Source of the DNA: Andreesenia angusta
Lineage (GTDB): Bacteria > Bacillota > Clostridia > Tissierellales > Gottschalkiaceae
Length of the DNA: 64,000 nt
Reading direction: 5' to 3'
NCBI RefSeq assembly: GCF_001855385.1
Contig: NZ_MKIE01000001.1
Coordinates: 1-64,000, forward strand
Part shown: in pieces, positions 1 to 8,062 of the stretch
Layout: the number at the start of each line of letters is the position of its first letter
Position numbering within the stretch: position 1 is the first letter of the stretch
The notes under the pieces: generated by a model
Told to the model about the DNA's origin: nothing
What the model saw: only the letters and a program-made list of their open reading frames with translations
Databases searched by the model: none
Translations under genes and position numbers: made by a program

Positions 1-118
<118 letters not shown>

Positions 119-288
119 AGTTTATCTTGGTCAGTCTTGCTGACTGTTTTTTCAGTTTTTTTGGATGTCTGATCATCCGTTAATTTGATCTCCCTTGCGG
201 TCGATCTTAAGGAATTAACTTGCTTTTTACTGTTCAACTTTCAAAGTTCATCGCAGTCGGCGTTTGTTCCCCGCTGACTACTTTATCT
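119..288 (-). promoter_or_regulatory. rrn leader with boxA antitermination motif
   Basis: This is the transcribed leader between the proximal rrn promoter and 16S. On the minus strand, 250-231 reads TGAACTTTGAAAGTTGAACA, close to the Gram-positive rRNA boxA (NusB/NusG antitermination) sequence. A short hairpin with arms CAGTC/GACTG lies close to the 16S start and may belong to the processing stem. No protein gene is present here. Confidence 0.75.
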
Positions 289-317
289 ACTATATCACAA
301 CCAGTTCATGGTGTCAA
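289..317 (-). promoter_or_regulatory. rRNA promoter, proximal
   Basis: The minus strand carries -35 TTGACA (317-312), a 17-nt spacer and -10 TATAGT (294-289). An A/T-rich stretch directly upstream resembles an UP element. It would feed the 16S gene through the boxA leader. Confidence 0.9.
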
Positions 318-405
318 TAGCTTTTTTAAATCTTTTTAACGTTTCTTTAATGCTGTCTTAACTCAACTTGTTTCTCTTTCGCCATCTCTCAGAGACAACT
401 TGCTT

Positions 406-434
406 ATCTTAACACTATCTAGCATGCATGTCAA
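406..434 (-). promoter_or_regulatory. rRNA promoter, distal
   Basis: The minus strand carries -35 TTGACA (434-429), a 17-nt spacer and -10 TAAGAT (411-406), preceded by an A-rich tract typical of rRNA UP elements. With the promoter at 289-317 it forms the tandem arrangement usual for rrn operons. It lies just downstream of the TPR gene, with no convincing terminator between them. Confidence 0.85.
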
Positions 435-523
435 TAGTTTTCTCGTTCTTTTTTTATTTGCAGAGCAGAATACTTCACTGTCTGAATGTTCCGCTCTGCG
501 CCTGATCTCTTTGCAGTATAGCT

Positions 524-1642
524 CTAAGACAATTCTACAGCCTTTTTGCAAGCTATAACTATCTCGTCTTCAGGGTCTATTCTGTAAGCCCTTTCTATAT
601 CCGCCTTCGCTTCCTCTAACTGTCCTATCTGAAATTTCGCCATACCTCTATTGCATATTACCTCATGATTTCTAGGCTCTATCTTTATGGCCTCACTGAA
701 CATCTCTATGGCCTTTTCAAACTCATACTTAGAGGCATAACAAAGCCCAAGCTCATTCAGGCTGTCTATCTGTCCAGGGTTCAACTCCAGCACTTCTTTA
801 AAGTACTCTATAGCTTCGTCTACTTCCCCTATCTGCCTGTAGCCCAGTCCCAGCATAAAGCTAAGATTCCACCATCCTTCGTGTCTCTGCACAAGCGGAA
901 GCAGTGTCTCTATTCCCTCTACTGCCCTGCCTTCAAGTATCTTGCTGTATCCCTCTTCGTATATCACGTCGTCCTCTGTCGATTCAAGCTGATCTCTCAC
1001 CTCGTCCAATAGTTCCTTCTCGCGCCCGAAATGAAGGAACTTCTCCCAGTATATCTTGCTCTTTCTGAACTCACTGAAGTGCTTGTAGTAGTAGCCCAGC
1101 TTGTAGTATGTTATGGGCCTGTTTTTCGACGCTATCTTCTGCATCTGGAAAAGTGCAGCCTTTAGAAACTCGCTCCCAAGTTTTTTGTCTCCAAGCTCAT
1201 AGGCTCTCTTCGCCCTCTCCTCCATAGCCACAGCGTAGCTGTATCTGGCATCGTCATCTTCAGGGTTTAGCTCTATATTGGCCCTAAAGCAGATGATCGC
1301 ATCGTCTATCCGACTCTTCTTCAAGTTCTCTACTCCAAGGTACTTTATATACTCCTCTATCTTGCTGTCGTAGCTGTAAAGTGCCTTCTTGTACTCCTCT
1401 GCGTGCACGAACTCAGGATCCACCCCTATCGTATATATCATGCCATCTATCATATTCGAAAACCTGACTTCCTCCTCAGGATTTCCGCTTTTTACTTCCT
1501 CTATCAAGCTCTCTGTAAGTATCGGAAGCGGCGTCTCGCTGTAAATCCTGTATCCGTTTACATCTATAGAACTCCCCTCTTTCAGCTCTATAAACGAAAG
1601 CTCGCTCGTCTTTTTCTTGAAATACTCCTCTATCCTAGACAT
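524..1642 (-). CDS. TPR repeat protein
   Basis: A 372-residue soluble protein built from tetratricopeptide helices. Clear TPR units lie at about residues 90-125 and in tandem from about 258 to 365; the tandem block shows the alternating small/hydrophobic pattern, with NPGQIDSLNELG and EPRNHEVICNRG turns. The middle is also helical and looks TPR-like. There is no signal peptide or membrane segment. The ATG has an AAGGGTGATG site upstream. It overlaps the end of the radical SAM gene by 13 nt, so the two are probably translationally coupled. TPR proteins are scaffolds, and the partner here is unknown; the coupling suggests a shared process with the radical SAM enzyme. Confidence 0.85.
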   Translation of the reverse strand: MSRIEEYFKKKTSELSFIELKEGSSIDVNGYRIYSETPLPILTESLIEEVKSGNPEEEVRFSNMIDGMIYTIGVDPEFVHAEEYKKALYSYDSKIEEYIKYLGVENLKKSRIDDAIICFRANIELNPEDDDARYSYAVAMEERAKRAYELGDKKLGSEFLKAALFQMQKIASKNRPITYYKLGYYYKHFSEFRKSKIYWEKFLHFGREKELLDEVRDQLESTEDDVIYEEGYSKILEGRAVEGIETLLPLVQRHEGWWNLSFMLGLGYRQIGEVDEAIEYFKEVLELNPGQIDSLNELGLCYASKYEFEKAIEMFSEAIKIEPRNHEVICNRGMAKFQIGQLEEAKADIERAYRIDPEDEIVIACKKAVELS

Positions 1643-3390
1643 CTCATCACCCTTTCCAGCTCATCTTTTATATCCAAAACTCTCGATTTTTGAAGCTCTC
1701 TTTCGCTTACACTGTAGTCGAACATATATACAGACTCCAATGGTTCTCCATCCATGCTGTATTTAAACTTTTCAAAGTGAAGCTTTTTATGGAGCTTATT
1801 GTAGTCTCGCTCATCTACATCTCCAAAGTACCTGTTCCTCATCTCCTCGTCTCTTAAGAGCAGGTACTTCTCTTCTTTTGACAGCTCGCCAGACTTCCCT
1901 CCAAGAAACTCCGGGACATTAGGCGACCTTGTATTCCTTACAAAGTCAAACCTAAGCAGCTCTGTCATCATGTCTATGTCGCTTCCATGCTTTTTTTCGG
2001 CAAACTCCTTCAAAAGCTTGTACTGCACCACTTTGCTGTGTGGGCTTTCATAGTGCCCATTCTCTCTCCAGTATTCAGACAGCGCTTCGTAAAACCTAAA
2101 AGGCGAGCGGTATATATTTTCAATCATATAGGAAACCGTCTTTTCAAAGTCCTTCTCGTTTCCGTAGACTTCCACCAGCTCCTCTATGTCCTTTATCCTG
2201 AGCATATCACTGTAAGGCATATATCTGTTTTCCAGCACTTCATAAGGAGCTCTGTCTATAAACTTGAATCCATGGAGCTCCCTTTCAGCCCTGAGGCTCG
2301 AACCCTTTAGCAGCTTCAGAAAGCCGAGCTGAAGTTTCTCTGGCTTAAGACTGTAGACATCGTTGAAAGACTTTTCAAAGCTTCTATAGTCCTCGTGCGG
2401 AAGCCCCGCTATCAAGTCGAGATGCAGATGTATATTCTGCAAGCTCCTCAGCTTCGCTACAGACTTTGAAAGCCTCTCAAAGTCTGTAGTCCTGTTTATG
2501 GCATCTATCGTCTCGCTGTTTGTAGACTGAACTCCTATCTCGAACTGGACAAGTCCAGGCGGAAGTGTAGACAGCAGTTCCATCATCTCATCATCTAGGA
2601 GATGTGCTGTTATTTCAAAGTGGAAGTTCGTATACCCGTTATCATTTTCCAGTATATACCTAAGCACTTCCATAGCATGCGCTTTCTTGGCGTTGAAAGT
2701 CCTGTCTATAAACTTGACCTGCTTGACTTTGGCGTCTAAAAACCTCTTTAAATCTCGTTTCACTCTCTCTATGTCGAAAAATCTGACACCTTTTATAGTG
2801 GACGAAAGACAGAACTTGCAGTTGAAAGGGCAACCCCTGGAACTTTCGTAGTATATTATCTTGTTCTCGTATTCCTCTAGGTCTCCGCTGTACACGTCTG
2901 GAATCTCTGAAAGATCTGCAAGCTCTGTACGAGACGGATTTACGACTGCACAGTCCCCGTCTCTGTAAGTTATTCCCAAGACTGTGCTCAAAGGCTTTTC
3001 GCCCCTCAAGGCGACTAGGACCTCAGCAAAGCTTATCTCGCCTTCCCCAGATATCACTATGTCTACAGCGCTGTTTTCGGCTATCAGACTTTCCGTCTCA
3101 AAAGAGACTTCAGGTCCCCCAAGTACTATTTTCACATCTGGAAGCAGCATCTTTATGGCCTCCGAGATGCTGAGTATCTCTGAGACATTCCATATATAGA
3201 CCGAAAACGCCAGCACGTCCGGCATCTTTCTGTATATCTCCCCTATTATATGGTTTATATTTTGGTTTATGGTGTATTCGGCTATCTCTATTTCAACGTC
3301 TGTCTCTTTTTCAGCGAAAGCCTTCAAGTATCTCAGTGAGAGCGCCGTGTGTATATATTTTGAATTCAGTGTAGAAAGCAGTACCTTCAT
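1630..3390 (-). CDS. B12-binding domain radical SAM protein (DUF4080 type)
   Basis: Residues 1-130 form a cobalamin-binding-like Rossmann domain of the type found in B12-dependent radical SAM enzymes. The radical SAM core follows, with C187-x3-C191-x2-C194 (SSRGCPFNCKFC) as the [4Fe-4S] ligands. The C-terminal third resembles the DUF4080 region of clostridial homologues. No DxHxxG cobalamin motif is evident, so the mode of B12 binding is uncertain. Such enzymes usually methylate or rearrange unactivated carbons, but the substrate is unknown. A promoter TTGAAA-17-TAAAAT lies just upstream (3454-3426). Its stop codon lies inside the TPR gene. Confidence 0.85.
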   Translation of the reverse strand: MKVLLSTLNSKYIHTALSLRYLKAFAEKETDVEIEIAEYTINQNINHIIGEIYRKMPDVLAFSVYIWNVSEILSISEAIKMLLPDVKIVLGGPEVSFETESLIAENSAVDIVISGEGEISFAEVLVALRGEKPLSTVLGITYRDGDCAVVNPSRTELADLSEIPDVYSGDLEEYENKIIYYESSRGCPFNCKFCLSSTIKGVRFFDIERVKRDLKRFLDAKVKQVKFIDRTFNAKKAHAMEVLRYILENDNGYTNFHFEITAHLLDDEMMELLSTLPPGLVQFEIGVQSTNSETIDAINRTTDFERLSKSVAKLRSLQNIHLHLDLIAGLPHEDYRSFEKSFNDVYSLKPEKLQLGFLKLLKGSSLRAERELHGFKFIDRAPYEVLENRYMPYSDMLRIKDIEELVEVYGNEKDFEKTVSYMIENIYRSPFRFYEALSEYWRENGHYESPHSKVVQYKLLKEFAEKKHGSDIDMMTELLRFDFVRNTRSPNVPEFLGGKSGELSKEEKYLLLRDEEMRNRYFGDVDERDYNKLHKKLHFEKFKYSMDGEPLESVYMFDYSVSERELQKSRVLDIKDELERVMRCLG

Positions 3391-3425
3391 ATCAATCCTC
3401 TTCTCTTTAAATTTATAGTTTTAAT

Positions 3426-3468
3426 TTTAATCGACTTCTACATTTTTTTCAAACTAATGCTATAATAT
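3426..3468. promoter_or_regulatory. Divergent promoters of radical SAM gene and small ORF
   Basis: On the minus strand, -35 TTGAAA (3454-3449), a 17-nt spacer and -10 TAAAAT (3431-3426) face the radical SAM gene. On the plus strand, a consensus -10 TATAAT (3463-3468) faces the small gene at 3499; its -35 is poor. The two promoters overlap back to back, so their use may be linked. Confidence 0.65.
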
Positions 3469-3498
3469 ATTGTAACGATCAAAAAGGGAGGGTGTATT

Positions 3499-3693
3499 TT
3501 GCAGGAGTTCGAAAAAATAACTATATCTGAAATATCCAAAAACGATATGCTTATGATATTAGAAGCGCTTGAATATACTGGTATCAACAGCAAGGAAGAT
3601 GATTTTCTTCAGCTTAGGAATAATATAATAAAAGAACTCAGCGAGCTTGCTGAGTCATCTGAAAATGAATTTATAGAATACTTAAGAGGGTAA
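3499..3693 (+). CDS. Small conserved-looking protein of unknown function
   Basis: A 64-residue acidic, helical protein (starts MQEFEKITISEISK) with no signal peptide, membrane segment or cysteine. Support for a real gene: a plus-strand TATAAT at 3463-3468, a GGGAGGGTG ribosome site 5 nt before the TTG start, and a terminator hairpin directly after the stop. It is the only plus-strand gene before position 28995. The sequence alternates short helices with charged turns, as in small adaptor or regulatory proteins, but I do not recognise a family. Confidence 0.75.
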   Translation: MQEFEKITISEISKNDMLMILEALEYTGINSKEDDFLQLRNNIIKELSELAESSENEFIEYLRG

Positions 3694-3696
3694 AAA

Positions 3697-3722
3697 CGGC
3701 AGAGATCTATCTGCCGTTTTTT
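3697..3722. terminator. Bidirectional terminator
   Basis: Stem CGGCAGA / TCTGCCG with a 6-nt loop, an A run on the left and a T run on the right, so it can stop transcription from both sides. It ends the small gene at 3499 and the convergent minus-strand operon whose last stop codon lies inside the hairpin. Confidence 0.9.
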
Positions 3723-4684
3723 CTTTTAAAGAACCTGTATACTCCTGTCTTTGTCCCAATATGTCTTATTTCAAAGCTATCCTGCATCTCTACAGATATC
3801 AACTCTATCCTGTTCAGCAAGCTGTGGTAGCTCTTTTCCCCTAACTCCATGCTGAATATATCCGGTTCTATATATTCTTTTATCTCTATCTGCTCGGGAT
3901 CTATCCAACCCTTTCTAAGCTTCCAGATATATCTGGCCATGATCTCAGAAAATCTATCTGTGTCAGCATCGTCTTTTCCGTGCTTGATAGCTGTAAAAGC
4001 TTCAAATATAGTTTCCTCTTCATCTACTTCTCCTTCTAGCAGTCCGTGCAGAGTGTCCACGTAAGGATATTTCTCTGTGCTGTTCCCAGAGAGCTTGCCG
4101 AGTAGTTCAATCCTGCTTCTCTCAAACTCGACTACATACCTTGTCCTAGATTCGTTCAGTTCCAGTTTAAGTAGTTTTGCATCCAGTATATCCTCTTTCA
4201 GAGAAAGCTTCACTACGGCCTCTCTTGAAAACTCTTTAATACGGTCAGGACTTTCCGAGTTGAACAGATGACCTAGAAACGCGCCCATATATGATGATTG
4301 AACTATCTGTTCGCTGTTTCCTGTGAAATAAGCCGTGTTTTTAAGCGACTCTTCCACTATGCCTTCCACCGATTCGTTGGCTAAAGCTATGGCCAAAACT
4401 CTGAAAGCTATGCTCTCGTCTTCCGCCTTCCAGTAGCTTTCATAATCGCCTTTGATTGCATCCATAACAGCCCGATTTCCGCCATGCCTATAGTCTCTCC
4501 ATAGCTCAAGCTCTTTTTGAAATCTAACATAGTCCACTTTGTTCGTTCCGCTTTCACGGTCGGGGACCATAGACTTTAATACTACGAGAAAAAGCTCTAC
4601 TTCATAAGACCAGAAGCCTGAATCCATCTTTCCTCTTTTAAACCCTCTAGAAATGATTTGTTTCAGCTCTTCTTCTTTCATCAT
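3707..4684 (-). CDS. ADP-ribosylglycohydrolase-like protein, degenerate
   Basis: A 325-residue soluble helical protein. The order of its blocks resembles the ADP-ribosylglycohydrolase (ARH/DraG) fold: an early segment where families have TDDT (here DSGFWSYEVELFL), a W-x3-G-like block, AFRVLAIAL in the place of AMRVAPLGL, then AYFTGNSEQIVQSSYMGAFL in the place of the THxxP...A segment, and DDADTD near the end in the place of the metal-binding DTD. Several metal ligands look lost, so it may be catalytically altered. This assignment is my pattern match. It is the last gene of the zapA-argS operon, 9 nt after the DUF4097 gene, and ends in the shared terminator. Confidence 0.5.
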   Translation of the reverse strand: MMKEEELKQIISRGFKRGKMDSGFWSYEVELFLVVLKSMVPDRESGTNKVDYVRFQKELELWRDYRHGGNRAVMDAIKGDYESYWKAEDESIAFRVLAIALANESVEGIVEESLKNTAYFTGNSEQIVQSSYMGAFLGHLFNSESPDRIKEFSREAVVKLSLKEDILDAKLLKLELNESRTRYVVEFERSRIELLGKLSGNSTEKYPYVDTLHGLLEGEVDEEETIFEAFTAIKHGKDDADTDRFSEIMARYIWKLRKGWIDPEQIEIKEYIEPDIFSMELGEKSYHSLLNRIELISVEMQDSFEIRHIGTKTGVYRFFKRKNGR

Positions 4685-4693
4685 CTACCGCCT

Positions 4694-5830
4694 CTATTCA
4701 AAATTTATATCGCCCATCTCCATATTCACCTCTATAGGTATCTCCGTGTTTCCAACTCTTCCTTCTGCTCTTTCTCCGGATATGTTCAGTCCAGGAACTC
4801 CCTTGAACTTGCCCATATCCAGTTCGCCAAATTTGACTTTTACATCGAATTTCCCTGTCTGGCTTGAAGGTAGGTCTATGGATATATCCGAGTAGCTTCC
4901 ATCTACCTTTAATCCAGCTTGCGTCGCCTTGGAGTTGTATATATCAAGGTCAGAGTATGTGACCTTTGAAACTATCTTGCCGCTTACATTTTTGACTTCC
5001 ATATCCCCGTAGTTGGAATTGGCCTCTACATTTCCCTGAACTCCGTCTATGCTTATATCTGTGTAGTTTCCGCTCACACTGTAGTCTCCGTCTAAGTTTG
5101 AAATATACAGTTCTCCGTAGTTAGCCTTTGTCTCGGAGCTTTTGAGCTTCAAGTCTCGCAAGCTGAGGCTCGAGTAAGAAACATCTGTAGAAATAGCTTC
5201 CACTCCTTCCGGAACGTAGACTCTGTAGCTTATATCCTCTATCCCTATTTCTTGGAGCTTCTCTATTTCCCTCTTGTTGTAAGATATCTCGAGTGTATCT
5301 CCATTTTTTCTGACAGATACAAAGTCCTCAAGCTTCAGGTTTGAGCTTCCTTCGTCGTTGTATCTGTAGTTAACTCTGCCCTCTATCTTAACCGTTTCTC
5401 CGTCAGCTCTTAGCACTTCCACGTCAGAGTATGCAGTGTCCAGTTTCAGCTTGCTTCCCACTTCCGACTCTATGCTTCCGTCTACTTCTCTTCCGTATCT
5501 GTACCTGGCTTCGTTTATTATGTTTAAATTGGGCATATCTATGTTCATCATATTGCCTTCAAATATCCTGAACGTAAAGAGGACTCCTCCGACTACAAGC
5601 GCTATCATCACAGTCAAGACTATGCTCCCTATGTCAGCCTTCACTTGATAACCCTTCTTCTCGTAGTAAGCTTTAGACACCAGTATCTCAAGCCCAAGCA
5701 CTATAAGGGCAGCCGGTATATAGACCTCCAGTATCTCAAGCACATCTATTCTTGTCCTAAATAGCAGCACCACCCCTAGAAATATAAGTGTAAGTGCCAG
5801 AGTTATCTTTCCAACTTTCTTAGTATTCAA
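4694..5830 (-). CDS. Membrane protein with LiaF-like N-terminus and DUF4097 beta-repeat domain
   Basis: The N-terminus holds three hydrophobic helices (about residues 5-25, 30-50 and 60-85), followed by an extracellular-type domain of short beta repeats rich in Gly/Ser/Asp/Tyr (SYSSLSL, NYGELYISN, NYTDISID, NYGDMEV), the pattern of DUF4097/LiaF-like adhesin or sensor domains. Relatives often act in envelope-stress sensing, but no two-component genes are adjacent. The reading frame is open up to 5866, but the best start is TTG at 5830, six nt after GGGGGTG; GTG at 5839 is an alternative. It sits between argS and the ARH-like gene in one operon. Confidence 0.75.
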   Translation of the reverse strand: MNTKKVGKITLALTLIFLGVVLLFRTRIDVLEILEVYIPAALIVLGLEILVSKAYYEKKGYQVKADIGSIVLTVMIALVVGGVLFTFRIFEGNMMNIDMPNLNIINEARYRYGREVDGSIESEVGSKLKLDTAYSDVEVLRADGETVKIEGRVNYRYNDEGSSNLKLEDFVSVRKNGDTLEISYNKREIEKLQEIGIEDISYRVYVPEGVEAISTDVSYSSLSLRDLKLKSSETKANYGELYISNLDGDYSVSGNYTDISIDGVQGNVEANSNYGDMEVKNVSGKIVSKVTYSDLDIYNSKATQAGLKVDGSYSDISIDLPSSQTGKFDVKVKFGELDMGKFKGVPGLNISGERAEGRVGNTEIPIEVNMEMGDINFE

Positions 5831-5882
5831 AGTGCTCACCCCCATTATGTTTAAAGGTGGAGGCAAATGCCACCACCCCTTT

Positions 5883-7583
5883 TTACATTTTTTCTGGAGC
5901 CTCTATTCCAAGCAAATACAGTCCAGTCTTGAGTACAGACGCCACTGAATCCACCACTAGAAGCCTTGCAGCCTTTGTCTCTTCATCCGCCGAAAGTATA
6001 GGGCACTCATGGTAGAACTTGTTGAAGCTCTGAGCAAGGTCCACTATATGCCTAGCTATGAAAGAAGGCTCGTTCTTCTCCATGGCTGCTACAACTGTCT
6101 CTGGGAAGCTTTGAAGCATCCTGATCACGTCTGCTGAGTCGTTGTCGGCTATTTTAGAGTAGTCTACATCCTGGCTTATCTCCGCGCCGGCCTTTCTAAG
6201 CACGCTCTTGGCCCTTACATGTGTGTACTGAACGTAAGGACCTGTCTCGCCTTCAAAGCTCAGCATCCTGTCCCAGTTGAAAACCACGTCTTTTATCTTG
6301 CCGTTGCTTAAATCGTTGAATATCACAGCCCCTATGCCTATCTGCCTAGCTGTCTCCTCCTGGTTCTCTAGCTCAGGGTTCTTCTCTGTTATAAGCTCTC
6401 TTACCTTCTCTATGGACTTGCTCAGCAGCTCGTCTAGGAGTATTACATTTCCCTTTCTCGTCTGGAGCTTGCCTTCCTCTGTACTGACCCTTCCAAAAGG
6501 TGTGTGTATAAGCTTATCAGCCCATTCGTATCCCATAAGCTCTATAACCTTGAACCACTGCTGGAAGTGGAGGTTCTGGGCGTAGTCTGTTATATAGATG
6601 GCCTTTTCAAAGTCGAAAGTCTCTTTTCTGTAGAGCGCCGCCGTTATGTCTCTAGTGGCATATATAGTAGTTCCGTCGCTCTTGACTATAAGGCAAGGCG
6701 GCATATTGTACTCCTCTAGATCCACCACAAGCGCACCTTCGCTCTCCTTTGCGACTCCCTTTTCCTTCATAAGTTCTATGGCCGCTTCCATCTTGTCTTC
6801 GTAGAAGCTTTCGCCTGTGTAGTAGTCGAACTTCACGTCTAGAAGCTTGTAGATTCTCTCGAATTCCTCAAGGCTCATGTCCACAAACCACTTCCAGATT
6901 CGCTTGGCCTCCTCGTCTCCGTCTTCGAGTTTCTTGAACCAGGCTCTGCCCTCATCTTCAAGCTCCGGAGTCTTTTCGCACTCGTCGTGGAACTTGACGT
7001 ACAGCGCCTGAAGCGCTTTTATAGGCTCTTTCTTTATGGCCTCGTCGTCTCCCCACTTCTTGTAGGCGCAGATCATCTTTCCAAACTGAGTTCCCCAGTC
7101 CCCTAGGTGGTTTATTCCTATGGCGTTGTATCCCAAATGCTTGTATATCCTGTAGAGCGAGTTTCCTATGACTGTAGACCTTAGATGTCCTACGTGGAAC
7201 GACTTGGCTATATTAGGCGATGAATAGTCTATGACTATGTTCTTTCCAGAGCCCATCTCGCTCTTTCCAAAACTATCTTTTTTGTCGTGCACTTCCTTCA
7301 GTACAGTCTCAGCCAGAAGCTCTCTGTTTACAAAGAAATTGATATAGCCTCCCACGTTTTCGACTTTCCCGAAGTAGTCAGACTCCCCAAGCTCTTTGGC
7401 CAGCTCCTCGGCTATTATGTTAGGTGACTTTCTCATAGCCTTTGCAAACCTAAAGCAAGGCAGTGCGTAGTCTCCCAGGTCGTAGTTAGGTGGCACCTCT
7501 ATGCTGCTCTCTATATCCGAAGGCTCCACACCTTCCACTTTTTCGCTTATCATCTCAACTATGGCTTTTTTAAAATCTATCAA
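5883..7583 (-). CDS. argS: Arginyl-tRNA synthetase
   Basis: Charges tRNA-Arg with arginine; class I synthetase, cytosolic. It is 566 residues, the usual length. It has an N-terminal Arg-tRNA recognition domain (1-110), a HIGH signature as HVGH at residues 130-133 within SPNIAKSFHVGHLRS, the family-typical KMSK equivalent before GNVILLDELL, and a C-terminal DALR anticodon-binding domain ending in GLYLLGIEAPEKM. The ATG start follows GAGGAAG. It lies within the zapA operon, 15 nt after the DUF523 gene. No T-box is visible, so it is probably expressed from the operon promoter. Confidence 0.97.
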   Translation of the reverse strand: MIDFKKAIVEMISEKVEGVEPSDIESSIEVPPNYDLGDYALPCFRFAKAMRKSPNIIAEELAKELGESDYFGKVENVGGYINFFVNRELLAETVLKEVHDKKDSFGKSEMGSGKNIVIDYSSPNIAKSFHVGHLRSTVIGNSLYRIYKHLGYNAIGINHLGDWGTQFGKMICAYKKWGDDEAIKKEPIKALQALYVKFHDECEKTPELEDEGRAWFKKLEDGDEEAKRIWKWFVDMSLEEFERIYKLLDVKFDYYTGESFYEDKMEAAIELMKEKGVAKESEGALVVDLEEYNMPPCLIVKSDGTTIYATRDITAALYRKETFDFEKAIYITDYAQNLHFQQWFKVIELMGYEWADKLIHTPFGRVSTEEGKLQTRKGNVILLDELLSKSIEKVRELITEKNPELENQEETARQIGIGAVIFNDLSNGKIKDVVFNWDRMLSFEGETGPYVQYTHVRAKSVLRKAGAEISQDVDYSKIADNDSADVIRMLQSFPETVVAAMEKNEPSFIARHIVDLAQSFNKFYHECPILSADEETKAARLLVVDSVASVLKTGLYLLGIEAPEKM

Positions 7584-7598
7584 AATATCTTCCTCCTC

Positions 7599-8051
7599 TT
7601 AAATGTAGCTTCGACTTTTGAAGTTCTTGCTCAGAAGCTCCATGTCCCTTTCGCTGTAAAGGTCTATCCCGTTTTGCTCTAGTATATCGGCCGTAATGCC
7701 TCGCCCTATCTTCAGCACTCCGCTGAAAGTTCCATCATATATCTCGTATATGCCGCAGGAAGGGCTTTTGCTCTTGAGTATGGCCTTTGTTACGCCACGC
7801 TCTTTGGCTATTTCCAGAGTATTCTTGGCGCCCAACAGGAACTCCTCTGTGCAGTCTGTTCCGTCTTTTGAAACCACTCTGGAGCCCACTATCTCGCATG
7901 GGACTCTCGGTGTAGGCAATCCGCCCAGCTCCTCCGGGCATGCTTCCACGTAGTCCACACGCTTGCTGAACTCCACTGTGTTGGAGTCGTAATTGCTCTC
8001 CCCGTTGTACTTGCATTTTTTACCTAGCAAGCAAGCGCTTATAAGATACAT
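7599..8051 (-). CDS. DUF523 family protein
   Basis: A 150-residue cysteine-rich cytosolic protein of the DUF523 (YbbK-like) family. Family blocks visible in order: SACLLGKKCKYNG near the start, EACPEELGGLPTPR at about 35-50, the KSKSPSCG segment at about 93-100, and a GRGITADILEQNGI tail. Conserved cysteines suggest metal or thiol chemistry, and the biochemical role is not established. It is 12 nt downstream of mutS2 and 15 nt upstream of argS, in the same operon. Confidence 0.85.
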   Translation of the reverse strand: MYLISACLLGKKCKYNGESNYDSNTVEFSKRVDYVEACPEELGGLPTPRVPCEIVGSRVVSKDGTDCTEEFLLGAKNTLEIAKERGVTKAILKSKSPSCGIYEIYDGTFSGVLKIGRGITADILEQNGIDLYSERDMELLSKNFKSRSYI

Positions 8052-8062
8052 AAAATCACTCC

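Noticed and set aside
450-505. Terminator after the TPR gene
   Set aside because: GCAGAGC/GCTCTGC arms exist, but the loop is large and the T run is on the wrong side for the minus strand.
363-551. 62-residue minus-strand frame over the rRNA promoters
   Set aside because: It contains the distal rRNA promoter and its UP element, has no good ribosome site and overlaps the end of the TPR gene.
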